This document shows positions 51,976-59,843 of a DNA stretch of 64,000 bases, in pieces (the first letter of the stretch is position 1; the number at the start of each line of letters is the position of its first letter). A program made the position numbers and the translations under genes. This stretch comes from JACCZR01 sp035296565 (GTDB taxonomy: Bacteria; Actinomycetota; Thermoleophilia; Solirubrobacterales; Thermoleophilaceae), in contig DATHAQ010000034.1 in NCBI GenBank assembly GCA_035296565.1, positions 58,188 through 122,187 of the forward strand, in the 5' to 3' direction. Under the pieces are notes generated by a model. That model was not told the DNA's origin, did not search any database, and saw only the letters and a program-made list of their open reading frames with translations.

Positions 51976-51981
51976 AGCCTA
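51976..51981 (-). promoter_or_regulatory. Putative -10 (TAGGCT) of the glcDEF-aceB operon
   Basis: Minus-strand TAGGCT is 7 bp before the glcD GTG, the same hexamer and spacing as at rlmN. No Shine-Dalgarno is visible between them. Confidence 0.45.
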
Positions 51982-52151
51982 TGACCGCGGACAAGGAGGC
52001 GAACTCGACCCCGATCGCGAACATGGCGATGAGTCTGGGGAAACCAACCGAGGCGGCCGTGCGCATCTACCTGTTCGTCACATGCTTGAAAGCCACGCCC
52101 TGCCCGACGCCCGCGCGCCAGGTGTCGGTGCGCGTCTTCGTGGCCGCCTGA
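51981..52151 (+). CDS. Possible 56-aa ORF before fmt
   Basis: Between glcD and fmt (about 184 bp) an ORF from ATG 51981 to TGA 52151 ends one base before the fmt ATG. It encodes 56 residues, including a mildly hydrophobic VRIYLFVTCLKATPC. No Shine-Dalgarno or homologue is recognised, and the stretch may equally be untranslated leader and promoter DNA. Confidence 0.2.
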   Translation: MTADKEANSTPIANMAMSLGKPTEAAVRIYLFVTCLKATPCPTPARQVSVRVFVAA

Positions 52152-52152
52152 C

Positions 52153-53031
52153 ATGCGCACCGTCTACCTCGGGACCTCGGAGTTCGCTGTCGTTGTGCTG
52201 AGGCGGCTCGCCCAGACCGAGCACCGGCCGCAGCTGGTCGTGACGCGGCCGGACCGCCCGCGCGGACGTGGGCGCAGGCTCGCCCCGCCGCCGGTGGCCG
52301 AGGCCGCAGCCGAGCTGGGCCTGGACCTCGACCAGCCCGAGAGCGTGAACTCCGACGGGGCCCAGGCACGGATCGCCGCCGTAGAGCCCGAGGCGGTCGC
52401 GGTGTGCGCCTTCGGGGCGCTGCTCAAGGAGCCGCTGCTCTCCGAGTACGACATGCTCAACGTGCACCCGTCGCTGCTTCCGCGCTGGCGCGGGGCGGCG
52501 CCGGTCGAGCGCGCGATCGAAGCCGGCGACGCCACGACCGGGGTGAGCATCATGCGGCCCACCGCCGAGCTCGACGCCGGCCCCGTGCACATGATGGCCG
52601 AGGAGCCCATCGCCTCCGGCGACACCTACGGCTCGCTCGCTCCGCGCCTGGCCGCGCTGGGCGCTGAGCTGCTGGTGCGGGCGCTGGACGCTGGGGTCGA
52701 GCCGAGCCCGCAGCCCGAAGAGGGCGCCACTTACGCCCAGAAGGTCGAGGCCGCCGACCGCCGGCTCGACCTCTCGCGGCCGGCGGTCGAGCTCGAGCGG
52801 CGCGTGCGGGCGCTGCACCCGCACATCGGCGCGTACCTGGAGCTCGAGAACGGCGAGCGCCTGCGCGTGCTCAGGGCCCGTGCGGGCGACGGGCCCGCCG
52901 GCCCGCTCACGTCGCGCGAAGGGCGGCTGTTCGCCGGGGACCTCGAGCTGCTGGAGGTGCAGCCCGCCGGCGGAAGGCCCATGGACGCCCCATCCTGGCT
53001 GAGAGGTCATGCGGCGCAGTTAGGCTCGTGA
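52153..53031 (+). CDS. fmt: Methionyl-tRNA formyltransferase
   Basis: Formylates initiator Met-tRNA using 10-formyl-THF. 292 aa from ATG 52153, slightly short. The N-terminal domain starts RTVYLGTSEFAVVVLRRL, with TRPDRPRGRGRRLAPPPV as the tRNA-contact loop. Catalytic region: MLNVHPSLLPRWRGAAPVERAIEAGD (Asn and His) with TGVSIMRPTAELDAGPV containing the Asp. The C-terminal OB-like domain contains YAQKVEAADRRLDLSRPA. Overlaps the next gene by GTGA. Confidence 0.95.
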   Translation: MRTVYLGTSEFAVVVLRRLAQTEHRPQLVVTRPDRPRGRGRRLAPPPVAEAAAELGLDLDQPESVNSDGAQARIAAVEPEAVAVCAFGALLKEPLLSEYDMLNVHPSLLPRWRGAAPVERAIEAGDATTGVSIMRPTAELDAGPVHMMAEEPIASGDTYGSLAPRLAALGAELLVRALDAGVEPSPQPEEGATYAQKVEAADRRLDLSRPAVELERRVRALHPHIGAYLELENGERLRVLRARAGDGPAGPLTSREGRLFAGDLELLEVQPAGGRPMDAPSWLRGHAAQLGS

Positions 53032-53264
53032 ACGGGATGAGCGCGCCCACCGCCGAGAAGTTCCCGGACTGCCCCGCCTGCGGCGAGCCCTGGCTGCGCG
53101 GGACGAACCTCGCGGGGCGCTACCGCTGCGTCTTCTGCCTGCACCGCTTCGAGCTGCGCTCGGAGTGCCCGGAGTGCGGTGCTCACTCCACGATCGCCCG
53201 CATGTCGGACACGGCCAACGTCGCCTGCCCGAGCTGCAACGCGTCGATGCTTCGGCCTATCTGA
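53028..53264 (+). CDS. Small zinc-ribbon protein
   Basis: 78 aa from GTG 53028 (or 75 from ATG 53037). Four CxxC pairs: CPACG, CVFC, CPECG and CPSC, arranged as two zinc ribbons (FPDCPACGEPW ... YRCVFCLHRFELRSECPECGAH ... VACPSCNASM). It resembles the YfgJ-type zinc-ribbon family. Overlap with the fmt stop suggests co-translation. A TAGGCT hexamer at 53021 precedes the ATG. Function unknown. Confidence 0.78.
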   Translation: MNGMSAPTAEKFPDCPACGEPWLRGTNLAGRYRCVFCLHRFELRSECPECGAHSTIARMSDTANVACPSCNASMLRPI

Positions 53265-53281
53265 GCAGCTCGCTCGGCGGG

Positions 53282-53953
53282 TCAGCCCTTGCGCAGCTCG
53301 ATCCACAGCGCCCGCGCGCACGCGATCGGCTCGCCGTCTCCCGTGAGCAGCGCCGAGGCGGCCTCGCGCTTGCGCCCGTCGCGCCTCAGCGGCCACGAGA
53401 GGGCGACCAGCTCCTCACCCTCGCCGGGCAGCCGCCGCACGCCCGCGTGCAGGCGCGCGAGCACGATCGGCTCGCCCGCGCCGAAGTCGGCGACCGGGGC
53501 GCAACTCGGGCAGTCCAGCGCGGCCCAGACCTGCTCCGCCGACGGCTGCCCGCGCCAGCGGGCCGCGAACACAGAGCCCTCGAGGGCACCCGGGTACACG
53601 CCCATTCCGTCGGGGCGGTCGGGCCCGCACACCACGCAGGTGGGGAAGGGATGGTGCGCAGCCCAGCGCTCCATGCCCGCGCGGGAGGCCGCCTCTGCTT
53701 CCTCGAGCGACACGGCGCGGGGCGGCTCGACCTCGGGCGGCGGCGCGGGGCGGCCCTCGGCCACCACCGTCGAGCCGTGCAGCAGGCGCAGCGCATCGCC
53801 CTCGCGCTCGACGCCGAGGTCGGTTTCCAGCGGCGGCGGGGCGCGCAGCGAGACCTCGGCGGACGCCGCCCCCAGCAGCCCGGCCACCGCGCCGCACGTG
53901 TAGCCGCCGTTCGCCGACGCCGGCGGTCCGTTCCAGTGGCCGGCGATGAGCAT
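53282..53953 (-). CDS. Thioesterase-superfamily (hotdog-like) protein
   Basis: 223 aa from ATG 53953, overlapping the stop of the flippase gene by one base (TGATG). The N-terminus LIAGHWNGPPASANGGYTCGAVAGLLG resembles the substrate-entry part of acyl-CoA thioesterase-like proteins. A second unit contains CVVCGPDRPDGMGVYPGAL and FAARWRGQPSAEQVWAALDCPSCAPV. The conserved Cys pairs are unusual and might bind metal. The reaction is not assigned. Confidence 0.55.
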   Translation of the reverse strand: MLIAGHWNGPPASANGGYTCGAVAGLLGAASAEVSLRAPPPLETDLGVEREGDALRLLHGSTVVAEGRPAPPPEVEPPRAVSLEEAEAASRAGMERWAAHHPFPTCVVCGPDRPDGMGVYPGALEGSVFAARWRGQPSAEQVWAALDCPSCAPVADFGAGEPIVLARLHAGVRRLPGEGEELVALSWPLRRDGRKREAASALLTGDGEPIACARALWIELRKG

Positions 53954-55263
53954 CAGCCGCGCCGGAAGAGGACGAAGAGCGCCGAGCCGAGCACAGCCGC
54001 CGCGCCGGTGTAGGCCACCTCCACCTGAAGCACCCGGTCGTCGAACTCGACGGTGAGCAGGAAGGCGACGAAGGCGACCGCCGAGGCCGCCCAGCAGGCC
54101 GAGGCCGTCAGCGTGTGACCGCGGGCGAGAGCCGCCTGGTTCAGAGTCGCCGCCGCGAGGTACAGCCCCATGCCCACGGCGATGATGACCAGGCCGCCGC
54201 GCTCGTAGGAGCCGTCGCCGCCGAAGACCAGGTCCATCAGCGCGGGCCCGACCACCGCCATCACAAGCGCCACCGAGGCCGCGAAGCCGGCGATGGCGAC
54301 CAGCGTCAGGTGCACGCTGCGGCGGAAGGGGTCGTCCTCGCCGCCGGCGCGCAGCCGGGTGAGGTGGGGAAGGATCGAGGTCTGGATCGCCTGGAAGAGT
54401 TGCAGCGGGGCGCGGGCGATGAGCAGCACGTTGAAGGTGAATCCCGCCAGCGCGGCGCCCGCCGCGCCGGCTTCGGTGGCCTTGACCAACAGCGGGCCGG
54501 CGTTGAGGAAGGTCTGCTCGGCGAGCATGATCAGGAGCACCGCCACGGCGAAGCCGGCGCCCTTGGAGAGCGTGAACTCGCCCTCGTCGTCTGAGGGCAC
54601 GGTGTCGCGCACCGCCTCCGGGGTCCTGGCGCGGCGGCCCAGCGCCAGCGGCACGACCACCAGCGACACCAGCGGCGCCGCGGCGATGCCCAGCGCCACC
54701 GCGGCCTGGCCGGAGGCGATGCCGACCGTGACCGCCAGGGCGAACATCAGGCGCGAGGTGGCCTCCATGAATACCAGGCCCCCGTAGAGCTCGAAGCGGT
54801 GGTGACCGGCCAGGAAGCCGCGCGCGAAGTAGCTGGCGGCATAGGCCAGGACGGCCACCACCAGCACCCAGTAGAGGGTGGTCGAGCCGCCGAGCAGCTC
54901 GCGCTCGATCGTCTCCCGCAGAGCCAGGGCGACGACCGCGAACAGCACACCGAGGGCCAGCTGGATCGTCGCTGCGATGCGTAGGTGGGAGGTGCCCTGG
55001 ATCCCGCGCGCGTCGTGATCGGCGATGGTGCGCGACAGCAGCTGCTCGACCGGCCGGTAGAGCACCGAGACGGTGACGAACACCGCCGACCACAGCAGTG
55101 TGATGTCGCCGTACTCGTCGGGGTCCAGCGCGTGGGAAGCCAGCGAGAAGTAGGCGAAGGTGATGAGGCCGGTGGCGCCTATTCCCGCGGAGAGGATGGC
55201 CGCGCCACGGCCGTACCCGGACCTAGCGGAGGAGCGCAGCCCGAGCACCGGTCGGGCGAGCAC
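53953..55263 (-). CDS. Polysaccharide flippase/O-antigen-transporter-like protein
   Basis: About 436 aa from GTG 55263 (alternative GTG 55248), with roughly twelve to fourteen hydrophobic segments of the MOP/Wzx type. It starts, after the repeat-encoded VLARPVLGLRSSARS, with GAAILSAGIGATGLITFAYFSLASHALDPDEYGDITLLW, typical of the first two helices of polysaccharide exporters. VLYRPVEQLLSRTIADHDARG and FNVLLIARAPLQLFQAIQTSILPHLTRL are family features. Together with the GT2, methyltransferase and GT39-like genes it suggests export of a lipid-linked glycan. Confidence 0.82.
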   Translation of the reverse strand: MLARPVLGLRSSARSGYGRGAAILSAGIGATGLITFAYFSLASHALDPDEYGDITLLWSAVFVTVSVLYRPVEQLLSRTIADHDARGIQGTSHLRIAATIQLALGVLFAVVALALRETIERELLGGSTTLYWVLVVAVLAYAASYFARGFLAGHHRFELYGGLVFMEATSRLMFALAVTVGIASGQAAVALGIAAAPLVSLVVVPLALGRRARTPEAVRDTVPSDDEGEFTLSKGAGFAVAVLLIMLAEQTFLNAGPLLVKATEAGAAGAALAGFTFNVLLIARAPLQLFQAIQTSILPHLTRLRAGGEDDPFRRSVHLTLVAIAGFAASVALVMAVVGPALMDLVFGGDGSYERGGLVIIAVGMGLYLAAATLNQAALARGHTLTASACWAASAVAFVAFLLTVEFDDRVLQVEVAYTGAAAVLGSALFVLFRRG

Positions 55264-55265
55264 CG
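55222..55265 (-). repeat. Copy G of the GLRS repeat at flippase 5' end
   Basis: Minus-oriented copy that differs from copy C at only about six positions: CGGTGCTCG, GGGCTGCGCTCCTCCGCTAGG. It overlaps the predicted flippase start and supplies both candidate GTG starts. Confidence 0.8.
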
Positions 55266-55277
55266 CTCGCCCTTGGT

Positions 55278-55904
55278 TTATCCGAGGCGGACAAGCACCA
55301 TGGTCCAGGGGAAGGGTGAGCGGGCCTCCTCGATCGTCCCGTGACGGCGGAGCATGGAGGTGAACGAGCGCTTGGACCAGTGGTTCAAGTGCCCCGGCGT
55401 GTTGCCCAGCTGCTTGAGGTAGGCCCCGCGGGCCATGTTCAGGCACCGCCACAGCGGCTCGCGTGGCACCGAGACGAGCAGGTGCGAGCGTGCGACCCGC
55501 GCCATCTCGGCCACGGTCTTCTCGGGCTCGGGCACGTGCTCGAGCACCTCGATGGCGGTGGCCATGTCGAACTCCCCGTCGGCGAAGGACAGCGAGGTCG
55601 CCTCCTCCGCGCGCAGCTCCATGTTGGGCCGGCTGCGCTTCTCCCACTCGGCTCTGAGCTTCGGGTCGTCGAGGTCGATGCCCACGATCGGCTTGTCGCC
55701 GAGCCGTTCGGCCCACTCGTGGGTGAGCACACCCTCGCCGCAGCCCACGTCGAGGATCGACTCGGGCGCGGCCTTGCGCCACAGCTCGTCGAGCGACGAC
55801 TCGAAGCCCTGCATGAGGCGGCGGACGACCGGGTTGGTCGAGCCGTACTTGTCGAACGTGTTTCCGGTCGGGACCTGCTCGGCGGCAGGTGCCTGCGTGC
55901 TCAC
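55278..55904 (-). CDS. SAM-dependent methyltransferase (class I)
   Basis: 208 aa from GTG 55904, overlapping the stop of the glycosyltransferase gene. The SAM-binding motif I is SILDVGCGEGVLTHEWAERLG, with motif II VGIDLDDPKLRAEWEKR and motif III region DMATAIEVLEHVPEPEKTVAEMARV. It begins FDKYGSTNPVVRRLM, a start common among methyltransferases in surface-glycan clusters. The substrate is probably a lipid- or sugar-linked intermediate, inferred from context. Confidence 0.85.
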   Translation of the reverse strand: MSTQAPAAEQVPTGNTFDKYGSTNPVVRRLMQGFESSLDELWRKAAPESILDVGCGEGVLTHEWAERLGDKPIVGIDLDDPKLRAEWEKRSRPNMELRAEEATSLSFADGEFDMATAIEVLEHVPEPEKTVAEMARVARSHLLVSVPREPLWRCLNMARGAYLKQLGNTPGHLNHWSKRSFTSMLRRHGTIEEARSPFPWTMVLVRLG

Positions 55905-56959
55905 AGCTTCACCGCTTCGCGCCCGCCGGTCTTGCCCGTGGCCGGCCCCGATCCCGCGCCGGTGGTGGCGTCCTGGCCGGTGTCCTCGGACCCCGGCTCG
56001 TAGTGCGAGGGCTCGACCCCGAGCTGCAGCTCCACGCGCCGCACGCGCTCCAGGATGCGCTGCTGCACCACGCGCGAGCCGGCGAGGATGTCGCCGATCA
56101 CGCCCAGCGCGCCGAGCTGCACCGCCACGATGAACAGCGTCGAGCCGAGGATGAGCGACTGGATGTGGCCTTCGCCCTCGCCGTTGAAGAAGTAGAAGAG
56201 GAAGCGTGCCCAGATGACCGCCGACACCAGTCCCACCAGCACCGCCGCGACGGTGAACACACGCAGCGGCTCGTAGAGCGAGTAGATGCGGAAGATCGTG
56301 GCCGCGTTGCGTCGCACGTAGGCCCACATCGAGGGGAACAGCCGCGACTCGCGGGTCTTGGGGTTGGTCCGGATCTCGACGTGGTCGACCGCGACGAGCA
56401 TCTTCCCCGCCTGGATGATGGTCTCCAGCGTGTAGGTGAACTTCGAGACCACCTGCATCTGCAGGGCGGCCTCGCGGTTGTAGGCCCGGAAGCCGGAGGT
56501 GGTGTCGGGCACGGTGGTGCCGGAGGCGCGCCGGACGACGGCGCTGCCGAGGCGCTGGAGCTGCTTCTTGAGCGGCGAGAAGTGCTCGATCTGGCTCGTC
56601 TGGCGGTCGCCGATGACCATGTCGGCGCGGCCGGCGAGGATCGGCTCCACCAGCCTCTCGATGTCGCCGCCGTAGTACTGGTTGTCGGCGTCGGTGTTGA
56701 CGATCACGTCGGCGCCGAGCTTCAGGCAGGCGTCGAGCCCGGCCTGGAAGCCCGCGGCCAGGCCCTTGTTGTTGGTGAGCCGAACGACGTGGTGGACGCC
56801 GTTGGCGCGCGCGACGTCGACGGTGTCGTCCGAGGAGCCGTCGTCGATGATCAGCCACTCGACGGAGTCGACGCCGGGAAGCTCGCGCGGGAGGTCGGAG
56901 AGCGTGTCGGGCAGCTGCTCGGCCTCGTTGAAGCAGGGGATCTGGACGATAAGCTTCAT
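55901..56959 (-). CDS. Glycosyltransferase family 2 (DPM1/GtrB-like)
   Basis: 352 aa from ATG 56959. The GT-A domain starts KLIVQIPCFNEAEQLPDTL, has LIIDDGSSDDTVDVA and VVRLTNNKGLAAGFQAGLDACLKLGADVIVNTDADNQY (DxD-type site NTDADNQ), then SGFRAYNREAAL. Two C-terminal membrane helices (VFTVAAVLVGLVSAVIWARFLFYF and SLILGSTLFIVAVQLGALGVIGDIL) place it with polyprenyl-phosphate sugar transferases. It may make the lipid-linked sugar donor used by the GT39-like protein on the other strand. Confidence 0.9.
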   Translation of the reverse strand: MKLIVQIPCFNEAEQLPDTLSDLPRELPGVDSVEWLIIDDGSSDDTVDVARANGVHHVVRLTNNKGLAAGFQAGLDACLKLGADVIVNTDADNQYYGGDIERLVEPILAGRADMVIGDRQTSQIEHFSPLKKQLQRLGSAVVRRASGTTVPDTTSGFRAYNREAALQMQVVSKFTYTLETIIQAGKMLVAVDHVEIRTNPKTRESRLFPSMWAYVRRNAATIFRIYSLYEPLRVFTVAAVLVGLVSAVIWARFLFYFFNGEGEGHIQSLILGSTLFIVAVQLGALGVIGDILAGSRVVQQRILERVRRVELQLGVEPSHYEPGSEDTGQDATTGAGSGPATGKTGGREAVKL

Positions 56960-57033
56960 GACTGTCGGCGCCCCCGCGGCCGCCTCCTCTCCCTCGCCGG
57001 CCAATTGCGGTGACGAACGGGCGAGTCTAGTCA

Positions 57034-58431
57034 ATGAATCGGTTGCTCTCGCGTCCCATGGCGGTGCCCATCGCCATCTGCCTCGCGCTCGGCGCGGTAT
57101 CCCTGCTGCTTCCCTCGGAGCCCAGCTACGACCCTTGGGCGTGGATGGTGTGGGGCCGTGAGCTAACTCTGCTGCAGCTCGACACCAACGGCGGCCCCTC
57201 CTTCAAGCCGCTGCCCGTGCTGGTCACCGCCGTCGTATCTCCGCTGTCGAAGGTCGACGACGGGATCCCGCCCGCGCTGTGGCTGGTGATCGCCCGGGCC
57301 GGTGGCCTGCTGGCGCTGTACATGGCCTTCCGCCTAGCCGGGCGCTTCGCGGGTGGGCCGCGCGCGGTGCGCTGGGGCGCCGGCGTGCTGGCCGCCGTGG
57401 CCCTGCTGCTGACGCCGCTGTGGTTGCGCTACATGGCCCACGGCAACGAGGCGCCGATGGCGATCTTCTTCCTGCTCTGGGGCATCGAGCGCCACCTGGA
57501 CGGCAAGCGCAACCACGCGCTGATCCTCGGCTTCCTGGCCTGCCTGCTGCGGCCGGAGGTCGCCCCGTTCATCGGGGCCTACGGCGCGTACCTGTTCTGG
57601 AAGGTGCCCGAGCTGCGCAAGCTCGCCGTGGGACTGGCGATCGCGCTGCCGGTGCTATGGCTCGTGCCCGAGTGGATCGGCTCGGGCAACCCCCTCGGCG
57701 CCGGGCAGAAGGCGACCGGCGAGCCGCCCTGGAGCCTCTCGCTGCGCGACAAGCCGTGGCTCGCCGCGCTGGAGCGCGCGCACTCGCTGCTGGGGCTGGC
57801 ACTGGAGATCGGGGTGGTCGCGGCGGTGGCGCTGGCCATCCGCGCCCGCGAGAAGCCGATCCTGTGGCTGGCGGGCGCCGCGGCGGCGTGGGTCGTCCTG
57901 ATCGTGCTCATGACCCAGCTGGGCTTCTCGGGCAACTCGCGCTACTTCCTGGTGCCGCTGGCCATCGCCTGCGTGGTGGGCGCGGCCGGGGCCGGCAAGC
58001 TGGTGATGCTGGCGCCGGGCGCGCCGGCCCAGGCCGCCGTGGCCGTCCTGATCCTGGTGGGTGCCGGGCTCTATGTCTCGCCGCGGCTCGACCGCCTCGA
58101 GCGCCAGGCCACGTCCATCGACCGCCTCGCCCAGCTCCAGTCCGACCTCGAGACCTCGGTGGAGCGCGCCGGCGGGGCCGAGGCCCTGGAGAAGCCCTAC
58201 CCGACGGTGAATCGCGGCTTCGTCACGCGCATGGCCTGGGAGACGAAGGTGCCGATCGGCGATGTCGAGGGCGCCAGCGGCGAGGGGGTCGTGTTCGCCG
58301 CCCGCAGCCGCCAGGCCGGCTCGGCGCCCAAGCAGGCCCGCGACCCCGAGCAACAGCTGCGCTTCAAGCAGGGCCGCTGGCGGGTGTACGCGCCGCGCGG
58401 CGCCAGCTTCGCCGCCACCCCCGCGCCCTAG
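57034..58431 (+). CDS. GT39-like membrane glycosyltransferase
   Basis: 465 aa, polytopic: about ten hydrophobic segments followed by a soluble C-terminal part. The motif PSYDPWAWMVWGRELTLLQLDTNGGPSFKPLPVLVTA lies between the first two helices. The equivalent acidic loop in GT39/PMT and ArnT-like enzymes holds the catalytic Asp. A paralogue starts at 63562. Donor and acceptor are unknown; with the adjacent GT2, a polyprenyl-phosphate sugar could be the donor. Divergent from the GT2 gene. Confidence 0.75.
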   Translation: MNRLLSRPMAVPIAICLALGAVSLLLPSEPSYDPWAWMVWGRELTLLQLDTNGGPSFKPLPVLVTAVVSPLSKVDDGIPPALWLVIARAGGLLALYMAFRLAGRFAGGPRAVRWGAGVLAAVALLLTPLWLRYMAHGNEAPMAIFFLLWGIERHLDGKRNHALILGFLACLLRPEVAPFIGAYGAYLFWKVPELRKLAVGLAIALPVLWLVPEWIGSGNPLGAGQKATGEPPWSLSLRDKPWLAALERAHSLLGLALEIGVVAAVALAIRAREKPILWLAGAAAAWVVLIVLMTQLGFSGNSRYFLVPLAIACVVGAAGAGKLVMLAPGAPAQAAVAVLILVGAGLYVSPRLDRLERQATSIDRLAQLQSDLETSVERAGGAEALEKPYPTVNRGFVTRMAWETKVPIGDVEGASGEGVVFAARSRQAGSAPKQARDPEQQLRFKQGRWRVYAPRGASFAATPAP

Positions 58432-58565
58432 GCGGCCGAGGGCCGGCACCCTTCCGCCGGCGCCGGCGCCGGCCCCGGCTACGCCCCGTGACGCACGGCG
58501 GCGACCAGGGGAGTGACCCGAGACGGTAGGTCTCCGTCCCGCTCGAAGCGCGGCGCCCTCTCGAG

Positions 58566-58593
58566 AAAATGCTCACGCGGCTGAGCGTTTTTT
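58566..58593. terminator. Intrinsic terminator 1 of the convergent pair
   Basis: AAAATGCTCA (58566-58575) pairs with TGAGCGTTTT (58582-58591), with one G-U and a six-base loop. T-run 58588-58593. A-rich 5' arm makes it usable from both sides. Confidence 0.85.
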
Positions 58594-58668
58594 CCAGCCC
58601 TGTGCCCGCTACGTCTCGCGGCGGCGCGTGGGGGCCCGCGGCGGCGCGTGGGGCGCGGGACCCTTTCG

Positions 58669-58699
58669 AAAAAGCCCTCAGGGGACTGAGCGTTTTTTC
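58669..58699. terminator. Intrinsic terminator 2 of the convergent pair
   Basis: CTCAG (58677-58681), loop GGGA, CTGAG (58686-58690) with a mismatch and A/T extension; T-run 58693-58698. Related in sequence to those at 26076 and 58566. Confidence 0.8.
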
Positions 58700-58724
58700 T
58701 GGCCCGTGTGCGCGACCCGCGGCG

Positions 58725-59075
58725 TCAGACCGCGTCAGCGACGCAGGTCTCGAGTTCCTCGAGCAGCCTGTCGTCGCCCTGGCGCACGTACATCAGCGCG
58801 TTCTCGATCTGCTCCGCTCCCTGGGCCTCGCCCTTGAACTGGGTGGTCTCCGCGGCGCCGGTGGAGAGATAGAACTGAATCCGCGGGCCGGTGCGGCGGT
58901 CGCCCACCTGGATCACGTCCTTGCCCTCGGGCCGGGCGTCGATGCGCTTCTCCTTCATGCAGCTCAGGGCCACGGCCCGCTTGTCGTTGGGATCGACGGT
59001 GGGTCCAGAGGAGCCGCTGCTCGGGCCACAGCCCGCCAGGGCGCATACAGAAAGGAGGATCAGCGCCCGGCGCAC
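58725..59075 (-). CDS. Small predicted lipoprotein
   Basis: 116 aa from GTG 59075. The N-terminus RRALILLSVCALAGC gives a lipobox (LAGC), then a Ser/Gly linker and a globular part with DKRAVALSCMKEKRIDARPEGKD and IENALMYVRQGDDRLLEELETCVADAV. Two cysteines could form a disulfide. TACCCT on the minus strand lies 7 bp before the start (59088-59083), again a leaderless arrangement. The family is not recognised. Confidence 0.72.
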   Translation of the reverse strand: MRRALILLSVCALAGCGPSSGSSGPTVDPNDKRAVALSCMKEKRIDARPEGKDVIQVGDRRTGPRIQFYLSTGAAETTQFKGEAQGAEQIENALMYVRQGDDRLLEELETCVADAV

Positions 59076-59082
59076 GGAAGGC

Positions 59083-59088
59083 AGGGTA
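59083..59088 (-). promoter_or_regulatory. Putative -10 (TACCCT) of small lipoprotein gene
   Basis: Minus-strand TACCCT, 7 bp before GTG 59075, no Shine-Dalgarno between. Confidence 0.4.
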
Positions 59089-59135
59089 GAGAAGGACCCG
59101 CAACTCCCGTGCAAAAGAGGTGTTCCAACCCGCCG

Positions 59136-59822
59136 ATGAAGCGAGCCCTTGCAACCCTTCCTGCCGTACTCGGGCTGGCTCTCGCGCCCGCCGCCTCGGC
59201 TCGCGTGATCGAGCTGGGCGAAGGGGGAACCCCCGCGGGCAAGCCCAGCTGCCCGGCGCAGGGCGCCACCGACTGCCAGGCCGTGGGGCGGGTTACCGGC
59301 TACATGGGCCGCTCGGGCGACAAGAACAACCCCTTCATCATCCCGCGCGCGGGCAGGATCGTGGCCTTCACCATCGCCCTGGGAAGACCCAACTCGCGTG
59401 AGCGCTCCTTCTTCAACGACCTCTACGGCGGCCCGCCGCAGGTGCGCATCTCCGTCCTGCGGCCCGGGCGCACCCGTCGGACCCGCCTGACCCACCGCCT
59501 GCTGCGCCAGTCGGGCCGAGTGCGCGTCGACCGCTACTTCGGCTCGTCGCCCACGTTCGTCTTCGGGCGGCCGCTGAGGGTCTCGCGCGGCAACCGGATC
59601 GCGCTCACCGTGCCGACCTGGACGCCGTCGCTGGCGCTGGGTCTGGGCCGCAGCAACTGGTGGCGCTCCTCGAGGCGCCGGGGCTCGTGCTCGAACGTCA
59701 GCCAGCGCGCGCAGCAGCAGTCCATCGGTGGCTTGCGCAACTACGGCTGCACCTACTTCACCGCTCGGCTGACCTACTCGGTCACCTACGTGCCGGATCC
59801 GCGCCGCACCGACGGCCGCTAG
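59136..59822 (+). CDS. Secreted hypothetical protein
   Basis: 228 aa from ATG 59136. Signal peptide KRALATLPAVLGLALAPAASA. The mature part has two N-terminal cysteines (CPAQGATDCQAVGRVTGYMGR), a central beta-rich section (NPFIIPRAGRIVAFTIALGRP, PQVRISVLRPGRTRRTRL) and an aromatic C-terminal half with LALGLGRSNWWRSS and YFTARLTYSVTYVPDP. No enzyme motif is recognised. Proteins like this occur in Solirubrobacterales; function unknown. Confidence 0.68.
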   Translation: MKRALATLPAVLGLALAPAASARVIELGEGGTPAGKPSCPAQGATDCQAVGRVTGYMGRSGDKNNPFIIPRAGRIVAFTIALGRPNSRERSFFNDLYGGPPQVRISVLRPGRTRRTRLTHRLLRQSGRVRVDRYFGSSPTFVFGRPLRVSRGNRIALTVPTWTPSLALGLGRSNWWRSSRRRGSCSNVSQRAQQQSIGGLRNYGCTYFTARLTYSVTYVPDPRRTDGR

Positions 59823-59843
59823 CCCTCTGCCAAAGTCCGGGCC

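Larger units (their letters stand above)
58432..58724. other. Convergent spacer with two terminators
   Basis: This 293-bp spacer between the convergent GT39-like and lipoprotein genes holds a GC-rich stretch (GCCGGCGCCGGCGCCGGCC near 58458), two CTCAG-type terminators, and a short direct repeat CGGCGCGTGGGG (58622 and 58642). I see no gene in it. Confidence 0.7.

Noticed and set aside
56960..57034. Longer GT2 start at 57034 (TTG)
   Set aside because: The conserved GT2 N-terminus begins at ATG 56959; the extension is low complexity and reaches the divergent start.
58458..58476. GCCGGC run as a regulatory element
   Set aside because: Simple GC repeat in a convergent spacer, best explained by composition.
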